Part shown: positions 1 through 11,724 of the stretch, in pieces
Numbering within the stretch: position 1 is the first letter of the stretch
Layout: each line of letters opens with the position of its first letter
Source: Astropecten irregularis
Taxonomy: Eukaryota; Echinodermata; Asteroidea; Paxillosida; Astropectinidae
Length of the DNA: 64,000 nucleotides
NCBI GenBank assembly: GCA_963971285.1
Contig: OZ020246.1
Location: forward strand, 11,329,217-11,393,216
Reading direction: 5' to 3'
The notes under the pieces: model-generated
Told to the model about the DNA's origin: nothing
The model's database searches: none
The model's input: the letters and a program-made list of their open reading frames with translations, nothing else
Translations under genes and position numbers: made by a program

Positions 1-480
1 ACTGTTTCAGGGTTTACAGCAAGTTTTTGGTTTGTATGCTAATTATAATTTCCATATTCATGAGCAAAACTGTGATGTCATCTAGGTATAAACCGAGAGC
101 AGTAACCCAATTGAACGGGCACAACAAATTGGGGTTGTTTTATAGGTTTTTCTGACAAACCTTTTTCTCCTCAATAGGTTTTGTTTTGCCAAATATGTTC
201 CTCTCACTCAACTGGTGGTGTAATTTCTTTTGCCAAATCATTTCTGTGGGTCAAGTTTGCCTTTTCAAGTTTTATGTTTTTTCATTATATTTTGGCTGTT
301 GGTTCCCTACATGAGTATGCATGAAAATCCCCCATTTTGTAAAGCCATTCCAAGGAAAAACCAAATGCTGGTTTGAAACCAAAATAAGACTTGCCATTCA
401 TTATCTGTCAGTATATTCTCTGTATGAAGGCAATAAAATAACCTGACTGAAAAAAGCACTGCAGGAACCCTGTAAGCTAC
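1..480 (-). repeat. Interspersed element, inverted partner of 10957-11513
   Basis: The reverse complement of this stretch matches 10957-11415 over about 460 bases with scattered differences. Shared landmarks are the CATTCATTATCTGTCAG and CAACTGGTGGTGTAAT blocks. The copy is cut by the left edge of the window, so only one terminal region is visible (GCAGGAACCC near 470-480). No coding capacity is recognisable. It is probably a non-autonomous DNA transposon, judging from the better-preserved copy at 10957-11513. Confidence 0.75.
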
Positions 481-950
481 AATCTGAACCAAGTTTTGGA
501 ATGCGCAGGACTTTTAATAAAAAATGCTAATGTACTAGTAGAAATGGCTGACTGAATTCTTGATACATGTAGTTAAGGTTAATGGTTCGTTGCTTTGATG
601 GGTTTTGTAGTACAGAAAGCTATTTTTGGAGTATACTTGTACTGTGGGTCTTTGTGCTTTTGGTATGGGTTTGCTCAATTTTGCTCATTCCGTAACGATG
701 ATGGTTTTATAATTACACAAATGTGATGATGTGTGTATTTTCCTCTATGTAGTATACATGTACTGTACGTGTAGGTATGGACTGCCTATGTAATTCATGC
801 ATATACAATTGTATGCATAAATGTACATGCGTGGAATGTACACTTGCAAACATACCAACAGAAATAATTATAAGCCTACAAATACATGTACTGTAAGCAC
901 TCACATGGTGCATAAATGTCTCAAATCCAGACAAAATTCATGTGTAAGAT

Positions 951-1116
951 CAGGGCTGGAAATAATGTTTGGTGAGGGCAAGGCCAATTTTCCATTGCAA
1001 GGGGCACTTCCATTGGAAAATCATAATGTCTATGGAAACATTTAAAGGGGGCATGAAGGCCAAGAACCAGGGCAACGAAGGCCATGGCCTCCGTGGCCTC
1101 CGTTTATTTCCAGGCT
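951..1116. repeat. Short MITE-like element with GGGCTGGAAATAA ends
   Basis: The left end CAGGGCTGGAAATAA is mirrored by TTATTTCCAGGC at the right end, giving terminal inverted repeats of about 12 bases. The interior has short GGCC-rich repeats. No open frame of note. No second copy was noticed in the window. Confidence 0.45.
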
Positions 1117-1390
1117 TGTATTGATTTAGGAGTTCATATTTTTGATAAAAATCCGTCTTCAGTTCTTGTACAAAATGTTTAAACAACGTACGACACTGGA
1201 AAGAGGCTCTTTTGTTTTATTGATAGGAAATGTTTGTTCAATCAAATGATAACTGAAGATAAAAGCTTTCGAAAATTGAAATAAAAGTGGAACAGCATAT
1301 CTTAATTCTGGAACCACAAGAATAAATTTTGGTGAGATGCAAATTTTTGTCTGACAAATTTTAAAGTGGAAGAACCGTCTTTACCATGGC

Positions 1391-1552
1391 AATAGCGCTC
1401 CGCACTAATGACGTCACAAAATCCCCGGATGTCAGACAAACATTGGCTCACACACGTAGTGTACATGCACGCGCACACCCACGCTCATGTGCATGGTTGC
1501 AATGTTTGTCTGAGGTCCGGTGCTTTTTCTAGCGCAAGTGCGGATCTCTATT
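1391..1552 (+). repeat. MITE family A, copy 1 (CRE-bearing palindrome)
   Basis: Starts AATAGCGCTCCGCACT and ends in the degraded inverse, about 160 bases in all. Subterminal inverted blocks GACAAACATTG and CAATGTTTGTC bracket a GT/CA-rich centre. A perfect TGACGTCA lies at 1409-1416. Other copies are at 3941-4111, 8558-8716, 18134-18270, 20185-20344 and 27715-27876. No protein is encoded. The layout is typical of a miniature inverted-repeat transposable element, but no target duplication was established. Confidence 0.8.
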
Positions 1553-2409
1553 CACTTCCAATCTGAATTGAACACTATGGCTATTTCTGCATCAGTCGTT
1601 GGATAATTTGTATCAAACATGATTCCCATCTATCGGTTGTGTATTTCTCTTTAAATTGAATTTTGTGCCCGCACTTTCCACGTAAACAAAAAAAAAAGAG
1701 GTAGAAATGCTTCCTTTTTTTTTTCCTCGGTTTACTAGAGATGCTGCCACTGTTGCCCTGGCAACCACGTGGTTGGATGTCCAATTTATTCACCGATGTT
1801 CAGCCCAGAGGCACTGTGTAATTTCACTGTGTGTTGCCGTGGCAATTGTCCATGATACGCGCATGCATGCCTGCAACTTTTGCTCTTTGTGAAGTGCACT
1901 ATAAGCTGTATGGCTGTGTGTCATGCTCTCTCTAGTATTGTACACAAGGGGTAATGTTGCGCACAGCAATCCTAGGGAATAGAGAAGGTGGTTTTCATAT
2001 TTTTTTTTCATTTGGCGCGAGAGAGCCATTGTGAATGATGAGGAGTGAAATGCACCATTCATGGAGAAGAGTATGGCCGCTGCTCCTCCGGGTTAAAAGA
2101 GAGGCACTCTGGGTAGACAGCAATTATGTAACTGTAAGGCAAATGAACAGTAGTACAAAGATGTTATACAGTAGTACAATGATCATACAGGCACAGTTCA
2201 ATGTGTGCATAATAGGAGACTCATCACAGTCATACAAATAATCCTGCAGTGATGATGATTACATTTCAAGAATGAAATGTAGTTTTGTCTTTTTGCAGTG
2301 CCAGTTAATTGAGGTGAAACATGTCATTCTCGTTGTCCATGTAATATTTAATAACTCATTACACACATCATATTAGATGTGTATAATGTACCTATAGGTT
2401 TAATAATCA
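1553..2409. other. No gene seen; non-repetitive stretch
   Basis: Apart from the two X-box-like motifs and poly-T runs near 1710-1725 and 2000, nothing recognisable is present. Short open frames here lack family resemblance and splice context. Confidence 0.5.
1752..1846. promoter_or_regulatory. Two X-box-like RFX motifs
   Basis: GTTGCCCTGGCAAC (1752-1765) and GTTGCCGTGGCAAT (1833-1846) both fit the RFX-factor X-box consensus of two inverted GTTGCC half-sites. They lie 81 bases apart in an otherwise unique stretch. An E-box CACGTG follows the first. RFX factors typically drive ciliary genes, but no gene start is visible here, so a function is inference only. Confidence 0.35.
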
Positions 2410-3299
2410 CAGGTGTAACATCTCACAGATGTAACATCACATAGGTGTAACATCCCACAGGTGTAACAACCCACAGGTGTAACATCCCACAGGTGTAACA
2501 TCCCACAGGTGTAGCACCCCACAAGTGAAACATCCCACAGGTGTAACACCCCACAGGAGTAACATCACACAGGAGTAACATCACACAGGTGTAACATCCC
2601 ACAGGAGTAACATCCCACAGGTGTAACATCCCACAGGTGTGTCATCCCACAGGAGTAACATCCCACAGGTGTAACATCCCACAGGAGTAACATCCCACAG
2701 GTGTAACATCCCACAGGTGTAACATCCCACAGGAGTAACATCCCACAGGTGTAACATCCCACAGGTGTAACATCCCACAGGTGTGTCATCCCACAGGAGT
2801 AACATCCCACAGGTGTAACATCCCACAGGAGTAACATCCCACAGGTGTAACATCCCACAGGTGTAACATCCCACAGGAGTAACATCCCACAGGTGTAACA
2901 TCCCACAGGTGTAACATCCCACAGGTGTGTCATCCCACAGGAGTAACATCCCACAGGTGTAACATCCCACAGGAGTAACATCCCACAGGTGTAACATCCC
3001 ACAGGTGTAACATCCCACAGGAGTAACATCCCACAGGTGTAACATCCCACAGGAGTAACACCCCACAGGAGTAACATCACACAGGAGTAACATCACACAG
3101 GTGTAACATCCCACAGGAGTAACATCCCACAGGTGTAACATCCCACAGGTGTAACATCCCACAGGAGTAACATCCCACAGGTGTAACATCCCACAGGTGC
3201 AACATCTCACAGGTGTAACATCTCACAGGTGTAACACACCACAGGTGTAACATCCCACACATTTAACATCCCACAGGTGTAACATCCCACAGGTGTTAC
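2410..3299. repeat. 16-bp minisatellite with 144-bp higher-order repeat
   Basis: About 55 copies of the 16-base unit AGGTGTAACATCCCAC. Common variants are AGGAGTAACATCCCAC and the rarer AGGTGTGTCATCCCAC. The rare variant occurs at 2637, 2781 and 2925, exactly 144 bases (nine units) apart, with the same order of variants between. This shows block amplification of a nine-unit higher-order repeat. Because 16 is not a multiple of 3, all minus-strand frames read the same repeating peptide; the long open frames (up to 209 codons) are not genes. Confidence 0.95.
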
Positions 3300-3940
3300 A
3301 CACCCCTCTTAAATGTAGCACCCTACACATGTAAAACATCCATCACACCAAGATTCCTCAGTCACACAAGTTTAACACCATCTCTCATGTTGTATGATGA
3401 CTTCTCCTAGATATAGCTTTGCCTCCCATGGCCTACCTCTCCCATTGGCCTCAAGACCATTTTCCAAGGCTGTTGATTAGGAGTGAGTGTTAATACCCCT
3501 TGGGATCAGGATAGCAGAGGCTGCCATGAGGTAGTCATATAAAGCTTGGCCTTTTGCTGGCAAAGAAAATTGCCCAAATGCAAAGGAACACATGCACGGA
3601 CATTGGCAAAGGGTTAATGAAATTAGGCGGTCGATACCGCCGCTCTTTGTATTGGCACGGTGCACCCTTAGCAATGAAACCAGCCCATTACATTATTAGG
3701 TGCTGTTCTCAATAGGCTTATGGTATACATGTACCTGATGATGAATCTCATGCAGTGCTGCACTAAGGACTGTCTGGTCTTTCAGGTGGTTTAATATTTA
3801 GGTCTAACTTGGATCTCTTTCCGAACATTTCCCTGTGCATTAAAAGGTTTGTTTCTTGTGGTATTTTCTAGAAATCCCAACAGACCACATTAACGGTTGT
3901 CAATTTACTGGGAAGTTTTATCTTATTGCATGTATTCAGT
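3300..3940. other. No gene seen
   Basis: Decaying edge of the minisatellite up to about 3380 (CACACC- and TGTAAC-like remnants), then unique AT-rich sequence. No splice-bounded open frame is recognisable. Confidence 0.5.
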
Positions 3941-4111
3941 CCACTTGCGCTAAAAATAGCATATCGGATCTCAAACAAACATTGCAACGTGTGTTGGGTG
4001 TGCTTGTGTGCATGCATGTGCATGCATGAAGTTTGTCTGACATCCGGGGATGTTGTACATGCGCGCACTGGCCAAATCACTCGTGTGACGTCATTATTGC
4101 GGAGCGCTATT
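3941..4111 (-). repeat. MITE family A, copy 2
   Basis: Reverse orientation relative to copy 1: CACTTGCGCTAAAAATAGC at the left and GCGGAGCGCTATT at the right. The perfect TGACGTCA lies at 4086-4093. The centre has ATGCATG-rich repeats. Confidence 0.8.
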
Positions 4112-4549
4112 GTAGTAGTGTATTGAATGAAAATTTGAAGAGCAATGTCTGTTTTAATGATTAATAGGTTTGTAGGTATGTATATTCCATACACGAAGTT
4201 ATCATATTTCAAACTCGGCTAGAATTTCAGAAACACAAGAGACTTAATTATTGTCCGTGTTCATAAGAAAAACCTCTGTGACAAATGCATACACATACAT
4301 GTACATGTATAATAATACACATGTTTGCATACATAGTGTTTGCGTACATGGCAGTTAGCGTTTCCAATACCAAGCACCTTACTACAAAAACCAGTAGGTT
4401 GCATTGTATGTTGATCATGCTGCTTACAATATTGAGTTTTGAAACAACTTAGGATAGTGGCACAATAAAGTTAATGTACTTTAATAATAATCATCAATGA
4501 TCCCCCATGTACAGTTCTCAGGTTGCAGCATTGCTGCGCGTATCGGTGA

Positions 4550-4735
4550 AATGATCCCTGGGGTATGGCGGTGTGTTCGTGGTTTCATGGCTTCTGACAA
4601 ACAAAGATAGTTGACTATTGGGGACCACCACCAACGTAGGGCTGGATGGCTCAGTTGGTAGAGCGCCTGTACGGTATTCAGGAGGTTGCCGGTTCGAATC
4701 CCGCTCCTGTCAATTTTTCTTTGTTCACTTTTCAA
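4550..4735 (+). repeat. tRNA-related SINE-like repeat, copy 1
   Basis: The 3' part (about 4639-4710) looks like a tRNA. It has an A-box-like GGCTCAGTTGGTAGAGCG and a perfect B-box GGTTCGAATCC. The acceptor stem pairs poorly and the anticodon loop is oversized, so it is not a working tRNA gene. About 90 bases before it, and a TTTTTCTTTGTTCACTTTTC tail after it, are shared with copies at 11550-11724 and 30889-31081. Having the repeat body upstream of the tRNA-like part is unlike ordinary tRNA-headed SINEs. Confidence 0.7.
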
Positions 4736-7065
4736 GTACTTTAATAATGTTACAAATTAGCACTGAAATGAAATGAATGAAGCAGCCTTTTAAAAATCAC
4801 AGCATAAGGAAACGTTGTGCATATCAAATACTTCACAAGATGCCCTGGTTCTCAGCAGTTCAGGCCAAAATATTATTCAGTAATTCATAAATACTGGCAA
4901 AATCTTTGTCAGGCTTCTTTTTATCATACATAAATCTATGCTGTTAGGGTATAATACGGTTTGCCTAATACCTCCCAAGTCGCCAAGTTTCCAAGATATG
5001 TTTGAATAATAATGTTTGTTTATGACTGTCTGAATATGAATACTACTATTTTAATACTTAGACTCTAAAAGGCTGATGTCCTGAATCACAAAGCGTCACG
5101 TAAAAGCTATTTCAAAAATTGTATCTAATCTAGCAGTTAGGCATTGAGCTCAGTGAGTGATGTAGGAAAAAGGGCCATAAAGGTACCGAGGCCTGATATC
5201 ATCAGAGCTCGGCTTGAATTAAGCCTACAGATTTCTGGCTTGCCTTCCTGTGACGCATTTCGGTTAGATTTGAAATCCTTTTGAATGCTGCAAATCGGTT
5301 CCAAATCTATTTGACTTTCAAATCTCGCCAGAATCTGAAATTGAGATGAAGTCAGTCAGAGGAGGAAAGAGTGGAAGTGTGTCGGAGGGCAAAATGAGTC
5401 TTGATGTTTTGGTGGAACATATTCAGAGTTTGGATTCGTTGAGACCAAACTTTAGGCCTTTTCACATGACGCCAAAAAAACTCTCTCACGGTTGCGAAAT
5501 CTTAATACAAAAGTGTCATCGTGTGAAAGGACACCAATGCTTGAGAGTGGCCGACGTCCCTGGTGAATCCTTGAGAGATTTTGACCGAGGTCCAGACCTA
5601 CGACAACATTTCTCAAGTAACCCAACCTCAGCGTTATGATGATACTCAGCAGCGTTTACATTCATAAAATGCATAGTTTATCGATTACCCGCGTTCCGTC
5701 TCAAGGGAGGCTTGCGAAATGTTACACTTTGCCATGTGGAAGGACGCAAAAACGGCCGCATATTAAAACCGTTTTGTAAGATTTTGCAACCATGAGAGAA
5801 TTTCTCAATGGTCGAGAGTTTTTATAAACGTCGTGTGAAAAGGCCTTTTTTGCCATGTTTGTGGATTGGGTACCTTTTCACTTGAGTTATGCTGCCAATT
5901 ACTGAAACGAGGGAAACTGACTGGGTGCGTGGCTGTGGGGTTTGGTTCCTGGAGCGGCATTGCTTTGATGATTCTTTCTATAAGAGATGAGTGTGATTTC
6001 ATTCTAGTGTTCAGCGAAGGCGAACACCTGGGGCTATTTGTTTCCTCTGTAAGGGCACTTTCATCTGCAATATGGGTGTTTCACAACAATGCGCCACTAA
6101 AAGCGGAACTAATTTTGTCAACAAACTGCGCATGTAGAAAGATGCGCAGTTTGGTGACAATTTGGCCAGCGCGTTACTATAACTCATGGTGGCGCGCTAT
6201 TATAAATCGCCTGTATTCTGCAGCAGTCTCTGGATCCTTTAAAAGGAAGACATGCTGGCTGTCTGTGAAACTTCCGTTGTGGGGATTACTTTCAGTTACC
6301 TTGTGAGGGGAGCAGAAACAAATGTCTGAATGAGAACTTGAGCCTCCTGTAGGTGCTGGATTACTCTTGCCCTGTCCTTCACTGCCTAGTTGCAGGAGGA
6401 ATCATCTTCAGAGTTTCCTGGGAATAGACTAAGAGCTTTGCCCTGCATCCTGCGAGGGACTCTCAAGCAAAGAGATGCAGTTCCAAAGGGAACTATACCT
6501 CTTCGTGTCCAGCCAGGTCATTCTCTAGTAAGAAGCCCCAGAGTGTCCTCCCAGGAACGTTGAGTCGAACGAAATCCTTGGTTCATTCAGAACCCTAATT
6601 GTTCCAGGAAGACGTATTCACTGTGAACCCGTTGCTATAAGTCCTGCACTGTGTCTCCACACAGAGCATTGCATCTGAGAATAGATTGAAATTGTGTTAC
6701 CACAAGCAACCATTAGTTCTATTCAGCTGACCCTATTGTGTGTCATGCATATGTGAAAGGAAAAGGCCGTATAACCTCTGGGTCTGATATATCTAGACAG
6801 AAATGCACCCTATAGCTTGCTAGAGGAACACTGTAGCATCAACTGTGTATTAAAAGTTCATGTGTTTATTACAGTGAATGAACTTTTTTTTTTCCCCTAA
6901 ATTGTTCCCCGTGATTGAATTTGAATTTCTGTTGTGTGGAATGGCCCATGGCACTCCCCATCCAACCTGCGCTCTTTAAATTTTAATTTTGAAGTTTAAG
7001 CGCAGGTTGGTGAGATTGAAGTCCCAAGATTTCCAGGCCCGAAGCTCAGTGCACAGCTTGCATCT
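4736..7065. other. No supported gene; small hairpin inside
   Basis: Open frames at 5346-5639 (97 codons) and 5866-6306 (146 codons) have no recognisable motif or splice-site support and probably arise by chance. A near-perfect hairpin lies at 6115-6160: TTGTCA-ACAAACTGCGCAT paired with ATGCGCAGTTTGGTGACAA. The 6300-6700 stretch is somewhat GC-richer but is not recognisably coding. Confidence 0.45.
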
Positions 7066-7324
7066 GGGGCAATTTCATAGAGCTGCTTAGCACACAAAAA
7101 TTGCTTAGCACAAAAATTGCTTAGCACAAAAATAGCTTGCCCAATAAAACAAACCACCATTGAAAATCCCATTTGATATTCATGGTCACGAACAACAGGC
7201 AAAGAACAATTGCAAGTGATACACAACACGTGGAAATTTGGTTGTTAATCCTGTTTAAACTATTAAGACAGAAATGTCATGCTTAGCAAATTTTTGTGCT
7301 AAGCAGCTCTTTGAAATTGGCCCC
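7066..7324. repeat. MITE family B (CAATTTCATAGAGCTGCTTAG ends)
   Basis: Terminal inverted repeats GGGGCAATTTCATAGAGC and GCTCTTTGAAATTGGCCCC, with internal AAAAATTGCTTAGCAC direct repeats. Other copies are at 34418-34660 and a decayed one at 59548-59780; a one-ended remnant lies near 14080-14123. No coding capacity. Confidence 0.8.
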
Positions 7325-7757
7325 ATTGGTTTTATTTACATGTGCAATACACAGTATCTGTCCTCATAATATCCGGAGTATTTCAGTGGCTTCAATTTTC
7401 ATACACTGATCAATCATAGATATTCATATGACACACTGTGCATACATGGCCAGTATACTGGATAATGATATGAAACGGTAGCATGTGTACTGTATGTAAT
7501 GTGTACATGGTCGGGCAGCACAGTGGAAATGTACCTTGGGATGTAATACTGTGGGATATGCAACAAGATCCTCTTTGATTATGAAAATATGAAGCGTGCT
7601 TTACATAAACAAATGTAATATGATATCACTGAGTGGTTTACTGAATGCAGGAGAAAAAACAAGCAACAGGTCAGTTGGGAACATCACATGGCACAACGCC
7701 CCTTTGAATTCATAATGATTGTAAAGTCCCCATAATATATGAAAGCATGTATTATAT

Positions 7758-8112
7758 TAAAGGGATGGTACAGAACTGGTTTTTGCGACAAAATCGTTGC
7801 TGGCAGTGAAAGCACATTATATAATCCATCATATACCTTAGCTGACAAACCTGTAGAAGTTTGAGGTCATGCAATCAGCCATCTGGGTCACGAGAAAATA
7901 GTTTACACATTTCAACGAATGAATAAAACGCTTCGAAGTGATTTATTCAAATCGGAAAATAGTTTCATTTATTTCTCAACGAATATGGCATTTCAGACAA
8001 AAACATTTCATGGGATGTTTTCTCCTATCATCACCATTATACTGTGTAGGTTTTATGTGAATCTGTGATCTTGGAGTGTATTTTGTCTTACCAATTCTGT
8101 ACCATCCCTTTA
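7758..8112. repeat. MITE, TAAAGGGATGGTACAGAA ends
   Basis: Terminal inverted repeats of about 20 bases (TAAAGGGATGGTACAGAA and TTCTGTACCATCCCTTTA). Size and phrases such as 'gggtcacgagaaaata' tie it to the 63083-63520 and 18763-19105 elements and more loosely to the ~360-bp TAAAGG family. A 17-base direct repeat AAAGCATGTATTATATT flanks it at 7742-7758 and 8120-8136. Confidence 0.75.
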
Positions 8113-8557
8113 AGTCTCCAAAGCATGTATTATATTGAGCTATCTGATAATAATAATGATAATAATAAAACAGTGAGCCGATGGTTGCATTGGCTGTGAT
8201 GGGGAATATTATGCACTATAACTATGCCTCTCCCATTGGTCATTATATATGATCATATGATGCAATAGAATATTACCGAAGGTTCGTCGAGCCTGCATAA
8301 AATATCAAGCAAGCCTACATGGCTATATTTATATACACACACCAGCCTGTGTCTCCAGCCCCATGTATATAGGCCTACCCAGGTCGTATTTAAAAACAAA
8401 TATTCATTATCATAACTAGAATATTATTCAAATACGAACTATGTGGTTATTTAATCTTGTAAAAAAACATCTCTTAGCCTTGATCTCCACTCAAATTTAT
8501 CATAGTTTCAAACATTTTGGGAAGTAAAGACAAGGATTTTTTTTAAATATCATGACT
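8113..8557. other. No gene seen; short TAA-type microsatellite
   Basis: AT-rich unique sequence. A short (TAA/GATAA)n microsatellite lies near 8147-8168. Nothing coding is recognised. Confidence 0.5.
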
Positions 8558-8716
8558 ATAGCGCTCCGCACTTGCGCTAAAAATAGTAGCGGATCTCAGA
8601 CAAACATTGCAACCATGGAAACGTGTGATGGTGTGCGCGTCCATGTACACTACGTGTGAGACAATGTTTGTCTGACATCCGGGGATTTTGTGACATCATT
8701 TATGCGCAGCGCTATT
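8558..8716 (-). repeat. MITE family A, copy 3
   Basis: ATAGCGCTCCGCACTTGCGC at the left and GCAGCGCTATT at the right, with the same GACAAACATTG/CAATGTTTGTC subterminal pair. The CRE-like site has one mismatch here (TGACATCA). Confidence 0.8.
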
Positions 8717-8959
8717 AGATTTAAGTTATGAGTGTGACTCATGATACAAAACTGTTGAATCTAAAATTCTGATAATCCACTTCCAATCTATTACATGGGA
8801 GTGACGGGATACATTAATTATGCATTAATATTTGCAATTCTTATTTATTGCATATATTTTTATTTTGGGGTACAAATTTCACAAATTTTGCACTAATTTG
8901 TACTAATTTTCAAAGTCACTCACTTATCACAAAATCCTCTTTCATGCTATATATATAAA

Positions 8960-9205
8960 GGGGCCACTCAAAATTTTAAGTGATTTTTAAATGTTCTGTT
9001 TTTTTTTCCAAACTTGTTTGACACACCCACCTACCACGAATTTCGATAAAAAAAGAAGAAGATTTTTCAGAAAAAGATTCTTCATTTTAATATATAAAGT
9101 GAATTTCGATTTTCAATTGACTTCAATTTACTTCCTTGACCCACCCACCCACCATTTTCGAAAAAAAAGTAGAAATTTACAAACATTGGAAATTTGAGTG
9201 GCCCC
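8960..9205. repeat. MITE with GGGGCCACTCAAA ends
   Basis: Terminal inverted repeats GGGGCCACTCAAAATTT and AAATTTGAGTGGCCCC. The interior holds two related ACCCACC...TTTCGA...AAAAA segments about 100 bases apart. The open frame crossing it is low-complexity. Confidence 0.75.
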
Positions 9206-10174
9206 TAAGTGGATCCAAGTTGAATTTTGAGCTTGTTGTTTGTTGAGTAGCTGATAAACTGTGGATTTTCCTGAGCCAGGTCCTCATGAAGTAAAAAAGA
9301 GCTGTTCTGTATCTCTTAGTACTGTGTGTGTTGCTCGATTGTAGTGTACGATTCTAAAAATAGGCAACTTCATATTAAATTAATAAGGAGACCTGAATCT
9401 ATTTCTCATTAGGCCATGGTCAGCAGACCTGAGTGATCGCTCCTGATCCCGGATCCACTGGCAACTCCGTGGGGACCTAACCCTCGGTTGCTGTTTCAGT
9501 GCTTAATGGTCAGATAATCAAACAAAACCGTACTCGGTGCTGTCAATGTGCCCTTTAATGGGACGCAAACGCATTTGCACAGTAGTCCTAAATCGCCGTC
9601 AAAGTGTCTTGATAAAACAGCCGGAATATTGCGAATCGGGGTAAAAAATGTACAGTGACCTCTGTTTACCTGTAACAATGAAAACACAGCTTCGTGTTCA
9701 AGTAGATCGCATGGACCTTTAAAAGTGTGAACTTGTACTTTGTACTCTCTTAATACAAAAAGACCTGATATGTATTTACAGCACAAAGCAAGGATGTATG
9801 ATATCATTAAGTAATGTCATGATTTCATTTCAATATGAAATCGACACTAAGTGATTGCAATGACATTTTAAATGTAGTAGTGCAAATAAAAATAGATTTT
9901 CATGTTTGCCATAATAACCCTCCCTCCCCCCTTCCCTCTAAAAATAGCAAAAAACAGATAAATTTAATAATATTGAAGAATTGGATAACCAATGCTCCTA
10001 AAAATTTGGCTGCCTCATTGAAAAGTATCATCTGTATCATGTTAAAGTAGGTTTTCATGCTGTGTTTAAATGCAACTTCTTGTGAATTGAGCAATTATAA
10101 AGTCAAGAATTGGTATATTTGGGATGTGTGCATGTTTAAAGTTACAGTACAGCATAGGTAACACACTCAAACTG
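9206..10174. other. No gene seen
   Basis: Unique AT-rich sequence. The longest open frame (minus strand, 9496-9807, 103 codons) has no recognisable family, splice or start context. Confidence 0.45.
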
Positions 10175-10722
10175 AAATGTTCACAGATTTACGTATGAAG
10201 ATGGTGCTGGTAGAAATGTACCGTCAAAATATTTCTGCCTGAAATGCTGTATTTATCCAGAAATTAGTCAAACCATTCTTTATGTGAACATAGATTTTCA
10301 CAGGTTTATAATTTGGTACATGTAGTGGTCAATTGGTCATCCTGTTGTCTTGGCCCTGAACCAGCTTGACCAGTGTCTATTTTAGCCACTGACCGAGAGC
10401 TAGCATGTTGTAATCAAATGTCCCACTTCCCCCTTAAAGCAATCTGTGAAAATTTCAGTCCCTTACGGTGCCCTCTTTTTGAGAAAACAGTCTAAAACGG
10501 CCGCAGTATTTCTTAATTCTTTTCTCTGTTATTTTTATCATTTAAAAGATCAAACAGATTTTCGGTCATTGTTTTAATTTCTGGATAAATACACCATTTC
10601 AGGCCGAAAAATGTTAACGGTACGTATGTTTCTACCAGCATCATCTGCATACCCTGTAAGTTCTACGTAAATCTGTGAACATTTCTGTTTTGGTTTCTTA
10701 CCAGAGTATGATACTACCTTTA
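10175..10722. repeat. Broken copy of the ~360-bp TAAAGG MITE family, two arms
   Basis: Positions 10175-10275 match one arm (GTTCACAGATTTACGTAT...TATTTATCCAGAAATTAG) and 10436-10722 match most of the element, ending GAGTATGATACTACCTTTA. The two parts face each other around about 160 bases of other sequence. This suggests rearrangement or two overlapping insertions. Confidence 0.65.
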
Positions 10723-10956
10723 ACATCATGTCATTGTTCCTTTAGTCTGAGTCACTCATTCATGTTCACATCGGGGACAACATGTTTCAGATGGCCCCCT
10801 TATTCAGTGTGTACATTGCATGGCCACATAATCAGGTTAATGTGATCAAAGCACGAAGGCAGGAACACTTGTTTCCAAGGGTTTTTGCATTTTATGAATA
10901 CATCTGATTCATGCTCACGTGTTCCTATGGCTACACCTGCAGCTGTTAGTTACTTA

Positions 10957-11513
10957 AAGGGTTCCTGCAGTGTTTTTTTCAGTCAGGTTTATTTTATTGC
11001 CTTCATACAGAGAATATACTGACAGATAATGAATGGCAAGTCTTAATTTGGTTTCAAACCAGCATTTGGTTTTCATATGAATGGCTTTAAGAAAAAATGG
11101 GGATTTTCATGCATGCTCATGTGGGGAACCAACAGCAAAAGTATGATAAAAAAAACAGAGGCAAACTTGCCCCACAGAAATGGTTTGACAAAATGATTAC
11201 ACCACCAGTTGAGTGAAAGGAACATATTCGGCACAATAAAACCCATTGAGGAGAAAAAGGTCCGTCAGAAAAACCTATAAAACAACCCCAACTTTTCGTG
11301 CACAAATCAATTGGGTTACTGCTCTCAGTTACCCAGATGACATCACTGTTATGCTCATGAATATGGAAATTCTAATTAGCATACAAACCAACAAACCTGT
11401 TGTTAACCCTGAAACAGTGTGAGGAAGTGGGTAAAATCACAGGCCCCATAAAACAGTTGCTTTTAGGCACATGTTCAAGCCATAATATTCCTATTGCAGA
11501 GACCCTTTAAAGT
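10957..11513 (+). repeat. Full-length ~557-bp MITE
   Basis: Left end TTAAAGGGTTCCTGCA and right end TGCAGAGACCCTTTAA form imperfect terminal inverted repeats. Its internal sequence is found inverted at 1-480. It shares the TTAAAGG start with the other MITE groups here. No protein is encoded. Confidence 0.7.
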
Positions 11514-11549
11514 GACCATGGTTATCATGTGGACAGCATTTGGCACATT

Positions 11550-11724
11550 ATACTATGTGCATGGTTCCATGGCTTCTGACTGTTAAACGAACAAAGATAA
11601 TTGACTATTAGGGACACCGGCAACATAGGGCTGGATAGCTTAGTTGGTAAGCGCACCGGTACAGTATTCTGGAGGTAGCAGGCTCGAATCCTGCTCCACC
11701 TGATTTTTCTTTGTTCACCTTTCA
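11550..11724 (+). repeat. tRNA-related SINE-like repeat, copy 2
   Basis: Shares the upstream body (CATGGCTTCTGACTGTTAAAC), a tRNA-like part (GGCTGGATAGCTTAGTTGG, B-box-like GGCTCGAATCC) and the TTTTTCTTTGTTCACCTTTC tail with copy 1. It is more diverged in the anticodon arm. Confidence 0.65.

Noticed and set aside
2423-3262. Long cysteine/tryptophan-rich open frames on the minus strand (up to 209 codons)
   Set aside because: They are translations of the 16-bp minisatellite; the same peptide appears in all three frames.
4639-4710. Functional tRNA gene
   Set aside because: Good A- and B-box-like sequences, but poor acceptor pairing, an oversized anticodon loop and repeat-family context; treated as a tRNA-derived repeat.
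5866-6306. 146-codon open frame on the plus strand
   Set aside because: Contains a MITE-like hairpin, has no family resemblance and no splice or start context.
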